In this document: positions 56,850 through 64,000 of the stretch, in pieces
Layout of the letters: each line of letters opens with the position of its first letter
Position numbering within the stretch: the stretch's first letter is position 1
NCBI GenBank assembly: GCA_012861695.1
Contig: JAAOOA010000092.1
Location: 310,001 to 374,000 of the forward strand
Origin: Trematomus loennbergii
Lineage: Eukaryota > Chordata > Actinopteri > Perciformes > Nototheniidae
Direction of reading: 5' to 3'
Length of the DNA: 64,000 nt
The notes under the pieces: model-generated
Database searches by the model: none
What the model saw: only the letters and a program-made list of their open reading frames with translations
What the model was told of the DNA's origin: nothing
Made by a program: the position numbers and the translations under genes

Positions 56850-58590
56850 TATTCTTTTATTAAAATGGACCAACGAAGCTATGACACGTTCTTTTTGTCA
56901 GACTGGGTTGAAAATGCTATTGTTATGTATTTTATGTTAGGCTTCCAACCACACACACGTTCAAAACATTTTTGACTTTGAGACAAGGGACCGGAAGTGG
57001 TGAAATGCTACGTTTTTCCGAGCGAGTTTTAGGACTCATTCCTGCACCACTTTAGTTCAGTCATGTAAGGGGGACTTCCTCCTCAAGGTGTGGGGAACCT
57101 CTGGCTGGCTGTCTATAGGCTTTGACGTCATCATGCTCTCATTTCAGAGTTCCTCCTCAGTTCAGCAGGCTCCATCGTTAGATGATGAGTCACCCATGTT
57201 CTAATTAAGGCCTTTAATGGAGGGGAACCGGTGTCAGGGTGGATGGAACATTCTTCATCTAAGTGACAGTTTAGAGGTTTAAATGTCAGCCAGTCCAAAC
57301 AACCAGCTCACTCCTGAAGCTGTAGAGACCTGCTGGCCACTGATACCGTCAATGTGGAAAATCAATGTTATAACATTCATTTCCTCAAGTACTAAAGTAG
57401 CCTACGGGTTTCAGGAGGAAATATTGTACTTTTTATTTTACTGGATTTATCTAACACATAAAGTGACAAATCATTTTTTAAATTTAGATTAAACTTTGAT
57501 TAAATCTTGTGATTTTATAAAGTATTATTTGAATATAAATGATGACATTATCTTAGAATAAATGATTCAACAATATATGAAAAAGTTGAAAGGATGTCAT
57601 CTTCATTTATGCAAAAACAAAATAATCTTAATGTATGATCTGATGATTCCTGGCTACACCTGTCTCTGATTGACAGGAGCCACAGGTGGAATGATGAGAG
57701 TTCAGACTCTTTCCACAGAAACATGTGGAACCGCTGCCCTGAGGTCTGAGTCAATTTCATCTGATAGCCCTCCAGTTGAGAAGCTGCTGAATGCCAATTA
57801 GCCGCCCTCCACCTCCACAGTGATCCAGCCTCACAGGGGCCAATCGCTCATTATTAAGCCCCGAGCCTGAATGCAGGGGGGCTGCGCTGTGAGGGGCTAG
57901 GATGAGGGGTGGGCATGAAGGAGCAAGGTCCCATAGAGGCGCACGCACACACACATATGCACCCCTTCAGACTTTTGGAGTGTCAGATTAGCTCAAAGTA
58001 CCTATTTACACTCAGAAGCAAAGCAGCAAATAGAGAGCGTGATGTTGAGGAGCTGTAAATGCATGCACTAATTTGTGGCAAGACATTATTTTAAAAACAT
58101 TGTTATTGAACACAATCTGGGGTTTTGAAGAAAATGCCAATATCAATCATTTACCAATTAAACTAAAAAGGGATTTCACTCTGCGGGGGACCTTTCAAGA
58201 CCAAGACTGCAGGGGTAAATGAACACAATGTAAGTGAAATACCTTCAATATTCAAAGTGTTGAATACAGCTGAAGTAAAAGTCACAAAAGAAAATGAAAC
58301 TGAAATAACGGAGTACTTCTCAGGTGATTATTTTACATAACCTTCATATGATAAAAACACAAAATAATGTGTGGATCTGGTAGGGGAAGCTAAGTGCTGT
58401 TATCAACTTGCTTTAGATTTCTTGAGAACAGAGATGACTTTTACTCCGGAGCAGCAGCAGCTGACTTTAATGCCTGCTGTCTCTGCAGATTAACCTGGAA
58501 CATTCCATCAGCAGGTCGGCCTGTACTCCCACGTGCAGGACCATTAGTCACACCTCGTACATTTTCCCAGGCCTCGTGACGGAATCAGGT
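56850..58590. other. Upstream flank of CNP-3, no gene recognised
   Basis: Apart from a small dispersed-repeat fragment near 57,385-57,430 (CTCAAGTACTAAAGTAG), nothing coding is evident. It probably holds CNP-3 regulatory sequence, but no site can be named with confidence. Confidence 0.4.
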
Positions 58591-58593
58591 TAG

Positions 58594-58600
58594 TATAAAG
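58594..58600 (+). promoter_or_regulatory. TATA box of the CNP-3 gene
   Basis: TATAAAG lies 87 nt upstream of the prohormone ATG, followed by a GC-rich leader. Natriuretic peptide genes typically have a TATA box and a short 5'UTR, so this is the likely core promoter. Confidence 0.6.
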
Positions 58601-58686
58601 GAGCACCTGGCCCCCCACCCGCTACACACGCGAGAGGAGCAGGGACGGAGACACGCGACAGCTATAGTTCTAACAGAAAGAGAAAA

Positions 58687-59239
58687 ATGAGCCCAAACCT
58701 GTCCGCGTGCTGTTTGTCCCTGCTGGTCCTGCTGCACTGCGCAGGGGCAGGTAACCTGCAGGTAAGTCCCTGATGATGAGAGGAACATGGAATATTCATT
58801 TCAAAAGAGCTGCTTCTGAAGTTACTGTTTATTTATTTATAAAGATTTATAAGACAAAGTTCATTACTGTGTCCTGCAGTGTCTCATGTCTCATATGTCA
58901 GGGAAATAATGATGATGGAGATGTTTTCAGATGGTGCTTTGTTTCGCCACAGACTCTGGATCAGCTGTTCGGAGAGCAGCTCCGCAGCTCGGAGGAGGAG
59001 AGGGGGGAGCGGGATGGGAGCTCAGACAAGGCTCTATTCGGAGCTCCCCAGCAGCAGTGGGGGGGCCCTCGCACCTCAGCAACTCGGCTCTGGCTGAAGA
59101 AAGCGTCCTCGCACGTCTATTCAAGGAGCTCACGAGGACCTCCAAGCGCTCGTGGAGCCGGTACAAGAAGGGGGGGCTGCGGAGCTGCTTCGGGGTCCGG
59201 CTGGAGAGGATCGGCTCCTTCAGCGGTCTGGGCTGCTAG
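58687..59239 (+). CDS. nppcl: C-type natriuretic peptide prohormone (CNP-3 type), two coding exons
   Basis: Secreted peptide hormone precursor; mature CNP acts on membrane guanylyl cyclase receptors to raise cGMP. Exon 1 (58687-58761) encodes a 25-residue start with a Leu/Cys-rich signal peptide (LSLLVLLHCAGAG) and ends at GTAAGT. Exon 2 (58953-59239) encodes an acidic propeptide, a basic stretch (KRSWSRYKK) and the ring CFGVRLERIGSFSGLGC. The stop codon directly follows the second Cys. Absence of a C-terminal tail marks the C-type; ANP, BNP and VNP have tails. A splice donor (GTATCT) 5 nt after the stop implies a 3'UTR intron. The N-terminal and ring frames disagree by one base. One missing G in the 7-G run at 59059-59065 would account for it and give 121 codons including the stop. 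In fish, CNP-3 is the C-type gene linked to clcn6. The symbol follows zebrafish usage and is less sure than the family. Confidence 0.9.
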
Positions 59240-59729
59240 ACAGGTATCTTACAATTACAGCACCATGCCACACACATCCGGTTCATAGCGTGAAGACCAG
59301 GTGCACTCACATTTGAGACAATATTCAATGCATGTCAATTTAATTTTCACACTTACAGGAGTTTATGAAAAACAGGACATACAATATCTGCAGGGTAAGC
59401 AAACTAAATGCAGTTATAATATGATGCAGGATATGTGCGGACCAAGCGACTCGCTGGATCTTAAAACGAGAACTTTATCATACACGTATTGAACAGTATC
59501 CTTATAAACAGCCTAGTAATATGTTTAACATTAGGGTAAAAACAACATGTTTAAGTGTTTGATCTTTTATATCAATGCATGTTAAACACAGTGAAGCAGC
59601 AACATTTAAGAGTTTGTTATAATTAACTGCAGTGAAATAGCGATATTTACGGTAAGAGCTGCTGGAGCTTCAGGGGATTTTCCTCAAGCAGCTGTAAGAC
59701 AGTTATGACGATATTCTGATTTGAACGTG

Positions 59730-59889
<160 letters not shown>

Positions 59890-60264
59890 GGCGCGGACCT
59901 GCGGCTGGAGCTCCTCGCGCTCTCCGCTCCCGAGGCTCCCTGTCCATGGTGCTGATGCGCAGCAGAGATTTCCCTTTTCATATGTTAACTGTTGAATAAT
60001 AAATTATGGAAAATGTATTTATTATTAACTTGTTGGATCCATTAGTGTTGCCTTGTAATGGTATTGTAGTAAAACAAATATTTTGCATAATACCTGAGTG
60101 TGTGACTCTTTTTGTTTAGGTTCTGTGTTAAATGTAGGCTAGCTTATTATTATTATTATTATCCTAAGTGATACTACCATTCTTAATGCACGTAAAATGA
60201 ACAACTGAATTTGGTCCTTAAAAATGTTTTTTTTATTTTGTCGTCAGCTGTGAGCAGTTTCATT

Positions 60265-60660
60265 TCATTTCAAACCTTTATTTAACCAGATTGGTCCCAT
60301 TGAGATCATAGATCTCTTTTTCAAGGGAGACCTGCAGCATATGGTTCCACATGAAACATAAAACAATAAAGGACATCATACATTATATTTACAGGTTACA
60401 TTTACACAGTTATAGACATTTACAAGTGCCCATAGTATCAACGAGCATTTCATTTAGCCTAGCTTTAAAAACATGCAGAGGAATGAGATTGCTCAGTTTC
60501 AATTCTTGCTGAAGATTGTTCCAAGCAAGTGGAGCTGCGCACATAAAAGCTGTCTTACCTCAGACAGTCCTTGCTCTTGGCACATCTAACAATACTACAT
60601 CATGCGATCTCAGACAATAGCTGCTTGCAACTCTCTGTGTTATCAGAGAGCAGATATAAT
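60265..60660. repeat. Fish dispersed repeat (LINE-like 3' region)
   Basis: CCTTTATTTAACCAGATTGG, TCCCATTGAGATCATAGATC and TTCCAAGCAAGTGGAGCTGC form a conserved block common in fish genomes. A shorter copy is at 56,480. Class not assigned. Confidence 0.6.
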
Positions 60661-61262
60661 ACGGGAGTTTACCATCGGAACAGTTCGCTGTTAGACAATA
60701 AACGGGGATCGGTGTCAGGGCCGTATCCAGGATTACCTAAATACCGAGGTCCAAACATGCTGGGGGGGTTCAGGGGTATACCCCCCCCCCCCCCCCCCGT
60801 GATTTTTGGGATTTTCATGATCTAGTTAGGTGCTTTTTAAGTCCTGTGGGGGGTCACAAGTTGGATAATATATTGATTTCAAACCATGTCAGTGGGCTGC
60901 AGCATACATTATTTTTTAAAGTGTAATACATAAGTTCAGTTGATTGTTACTATTAATGATCTGGACATGCAGAAGAGGCTAAAATGATCCCAAAACATTG
61001 TCAACATTCATTTTCCATGTCTCTCTCCTTTCCATAACCTGCAGCCTCTCTTCCATCTTCTTTAGTCTCTCTGTCTTCTTCCTGTTCATTACTCTCTCTG
61101 TCCTCTACTCTTTCTCTTTGTTCAATCTCTCCCTCGTTGTTACTTTTTGCTCCTCTTTTTGGTTTTATACAATTGTATGTTATTATACATCATAACTGCA
61201 ATAGATATATGTTGTTTTAAAATTATGCCTATTGTCTATATTGTAAATGAAGACTATTGTTA

Positions 61263-61287
61263 TAGATAGATAGATAGATAGATAGAT
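61263..61287. repeat. (TAGA)n microsatellite
   Basis: Six GATA/TAGA units. Confidence 0.9.
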
Positions 61288-61825
61288 GGGGTTATTAAGC
61301 CTACATTATTTTGTGTGACTGACTCCCTGACTTCCATCACTTTCTCTCTCTCTCTTTCTCTCTGCCTGTCCTGTCTCTTCCTTACCAAAGCTGAGCTTCG
61401 ACTGGCGTAGTCTTTTCATTATATCAGTCAGTGTAAAAAGAAAACAATACAATGTTATATCTTCAATGTTTTACTCAAATTGAAATGAAAGAAAAGCATT
61501 ACAACGTTTATTAAAAGGTAATCCTTCTGACATTGGATGAATGTAATTAACTTTAGCTCCCTAGCTAGTTTATTCACGCAATTTAAACCAAAGTATAGCC
61601 TATAGCTGCAATATAAGTTAGTGTGCATGTTGTCAGACGTCCACTGACTAACGTAGAGCGTTCACACAGGATCTGCTGGTCATATGATGTCCTGATGAAC
61701 AGAAACACAAGCAGCCCGCTGGACTCAGATCTCTAGATACCTCATCACTCCTCCGCTGCTCCGATACAAGTCCGGGCTGCGGTGGTTTGTTGATATATGT
61801 CGTCTTCTTCTGTTTGCTTTAATAA

Positions 61826-61990
61826 GTTAAGATAAGATAAGATGGACCTTTATTAATCCCCGTAGGGAAATTCAGTTGTTCAAGCAGCAACAGGGTAAGG
61901 GTGAACAACAGGACAGCACAGATTCACACAGATTAATAAAATCAAAAATCAAATCAAGATAAAAATATTAATAATAATAATATTATTGCC
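61826..61990. mobile_element. LINE 3' tail-like repeat, reverse orientation
   Basis: AAGAT repeats then GGACCTTTATTAATCCCCGT and AGGGAAATTCAGTT, a frequent fish LINE 3' end with its pentamer tail first. Confidence 0.55.
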
Positions 61991-62389
61991 TGTCCTGTCT
62001 CTTCCTTACCACTAGCTCTAGTGGTCGTGTAAGAAACAACATGCTTGATTGCAAACGCTCCGGAGGGACGTTTATTCACAAATAACCCACTCTGGAAAAT
62101 CCTAAATTGTGGAATAGTTTGGCCATTAAAATGCTTTTTGATTCGATTTCTAGCGAGAAGTGTATTATTGTACTATTGTATTATTGTATTGTAGAATCCA
62201 CATCCAGTCGATGTGTAGGATCTATAGTTTGATAGATATTACGAAGATGATTTGAGGTCTCGCCAGGATAACGTGTATATGCGGCAGCTTCCATGTAAAG
62301 TTAGCGTCAACCCTCACGGGTGAAAACAGTATTTCCGGTCTCGAAGTTTTCATAATAAACCGGAAGTATTCACCTCACTGTCAAATGAT

Positions 62390-62750
62390 TACACACAGTG
62401 ATATCTGCATTACTCATCCACTAAAAACATCAGTTTATCCTTGTTAATTACACAATATTGATTGGTTTAAATTGTGTACAATGCTTTTGTGTTTTTAACC
62501 TTCGATTCGGAGAAACAAATAGTTTTTTCGGAGTTTAGACACTACAGTTTCCGAAGACACTACACTACCCAGAATCCCAGCTATCGTTTGGGACTACAAC
62601 ATCCGCCTTGCCCGTGATTAGTCCTCAAGCCCTGTGATTGGATGTTGGAGTGACAGTGCGACAAGGTTACGCCGAGCGTCAACAGCTCTTTGAAATGGAA
62701 TGGAACCACGGCAGACTTTCCAAAACTGGAATTGGACGGGTCAGCCCTCC
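62390..62750. repeat. Dispersed repeat, copy 3 of the 54,225 family
   Basis: Same ordered blocks as copies 1 and 2 (GATATCTGCATTACTCATCC, TTCGATTCGGAGAAACAAAT, CACTACACTACCCAGAATCC). A short duplicated CACTACAGTTTCCGAAGA is inserted. Confidence 0.8.
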
Positions 62751-62780
62751 CCCCCCCAGAACTACACATGCTGGCTATTG

Positions 62781-63922
62781 AGTGGCGAAGTCACGCCCAT
62801 CTACTTCCGCCCCATGGGACCTTATTTCGAAAAATAATGTATTGAAGTCAATGGAGAGAGAAAACTTATCTTTCGATCCCGTTTGAATTGTGCCATGAAT
62901 TACACATATGATGTTTGTCAATCTTAAAAAATAATTTCCATGTCAAAAAAGTCACAGTTTGTCGTAAAACTGTTGAAATATAAGACTATGAAAAATATGC
63001 AACTAGAAAGACTACAAATCCCAGAGTCGCGTAAGTGATGTCACAATTGTTTTCCTCCACTAGCTAAGATCAGCGCCATATAGATATAATCTATCTATAT
63101 GGCGCGGCTAAGATAAGATAACTTTAACAAGATGCCTGTGTGCTTAGTACCAGGTTGTTAAAATACCAGCAATGGGTCTTGCTCATTCTTTCGCTTCCCG
63201 TCTGATGAAAGAGGAGTGTCTGGATCAAGCTAGCTAGTAGCTAGCACGTTAGTTAGCATTACAGCCGTGTCATTTTTATTAGCCTTAACATGAAGTAACA
63301 TGAAGTAACCCAAAATGTTAAACAGTAAGAGTAGTAGTCATATTTCGTGAACCCTTTGAAGAGTACTGTCACCGGTGTGATCATTCTATAATACACAATT
63401 TAAGCCCCGGGGGAGAAATGCTAACGCTAACGCTAGCGATCTTCTCTACTTCATGCTATCTGCACAAATGGTTGACATTAAACATTAAAACGACCAGACA
63501 GTTCAGAGAGAATCAAAGGAAGGCAGGCAGGCAGCTTTGCATGACATTCTTCAGGACGTGTTTCATTGTGGTGATAGTGAGGGTAGTCAATCGTTTTGTT
63601 GACAGTAGTGACGGCCATCTTGGTGACGTGTGTTGTTCTGTGGGATCAGAGATGTAGTTCATTGAACGTTTCACACAAACAAATGTGTTACTTCACAGTT
63701 TTACGACACATTTTTTTTTTTTTTACTTGCAAATTATCTTTTAAATGGACAAACATCATATGTGTAATTCGTGGCACAATTCAAACGGGATCGAAAGATA
63801 ATCTTTCTCTCTCCATTGACTTCAATACATACATTTTCCGAAATAAGGTGCCATGGAGGTCCACCGGAGGGGGAGGGACTTCGCCACTTCTATTGTGTTT
63901 CGCAACATGTTCTATGGCACGT
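62781..63922 (+). mobile_element. DNA transposon with ~250-bp inverted ends and a THAP-domain fragment
   Basis: About 62,781-63,030 and 63,660-63,922 are inverted copies (shared AGTGGCGAAGTC, TTGAAGTCAATGGAGAGAGA, CGATCCCGTTTGAATTGTGC). Between them, 63,132-63,235 begins MPVCLVPGC, then a stop, then NTSNGSCSFFRFPSDE: the start of a THAP C2CH zinc finger. THAP-bearing transposases belong to the P-element and Kolobok superfamilies. Only this piece survives, so the element is non-autonomous. A 33-bp hairpin (14-bp arms) is at 63073-63105. Confidence 0.75.
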
Positions 63923-64000
63923 CTCTACTGGGAATTGTAGTTTTATAAGACGTTTTCGTATTTCCCACAATTAGAAGTTGCCATTATTAAACTGTGTACA

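Overview
This is animal (eukaryotic) DNA, almost certainly from a ray-finned (teleost) fish genome. Exons are short and scattered, with GT/AG (and one GC/AG) splice sites. The non-coding sequence is packed with fish-type transposons: CR1/L2-type LINEs, Tc1, hAT with BED-finger fragments, TTAA-flanked MITEs, tRNA-derived SINEs and long (TG)n and (TA)n runs. The gene order mthfr - clcn6 - natriuretic peptide is the conserved vertebrate linkage group that in mammals is MTHFR-CLCN6-NPPA-NPPB. Here the natriuretic peptide is C-type-like (CNP-3), as expected for fish.

Layout. 1-2,828: LINE, possible LTR and hAT remnants, lying in an mthfr intron or 3' flank; no exon seen. 2,829-9,150: seven coding exons of mthfr on the minus strand, running from the start codon through the catalytic TIM barrel into the linker; the exons for most of the SAM-binding regulatory half lie beyond the left edge. 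9,165-11,453: head-to-head spacer between mthfr and clcn6. 11,454-38,887: all 23 coding exons of clcn6 on the plus strand, with introns filled by nested mobile elements. 38,888-58,590: clcn6 3' flank with three minisatellites, a (TG)n run, a long broken LINE carrying a solo LTR, and several MITEs. 58,594-59,239: a two-coding-exon CNP-3-type prohormone gene with a TATA box. 59,240-64,000: (TG)n, dispersed repeats, and an element with ~250 bp inverted ends containing a THAP zinc-finger fragment.

The three genes are not known to work as one pathway. mthfr makes 5-methyl-THF for methionine synthesis, clcn6 encodes a late-endosomal Cl-/H+ exchanger, and CNP-3 is a secreted hormone acting through guanylyl-cyclase receptors. 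Their linkage is ancestral.

Two things stand out. (1) All three genes carry tiny indels in otherwise perfectly conserved exons. The exon lengths return to family lengths when the indels are allowed for, and nearly all lie in homopolymers or GC doublets. This looks like uncorrected long-read consensus error rather than gene decay. (2) Several rearrangements can be read at base level: a 208-bp inverted copy of two mthfr exon parts plus their intron inside a later mthfr intron next to hAT-like sequence; a TTAA MITE whose empty site is preserved in an inverted duplicate 5 kb away; a perfect 42-bp spacerless palindrome; and tandem expansion of a LINE coding segment. I found no convincing undescribed biochemical system.
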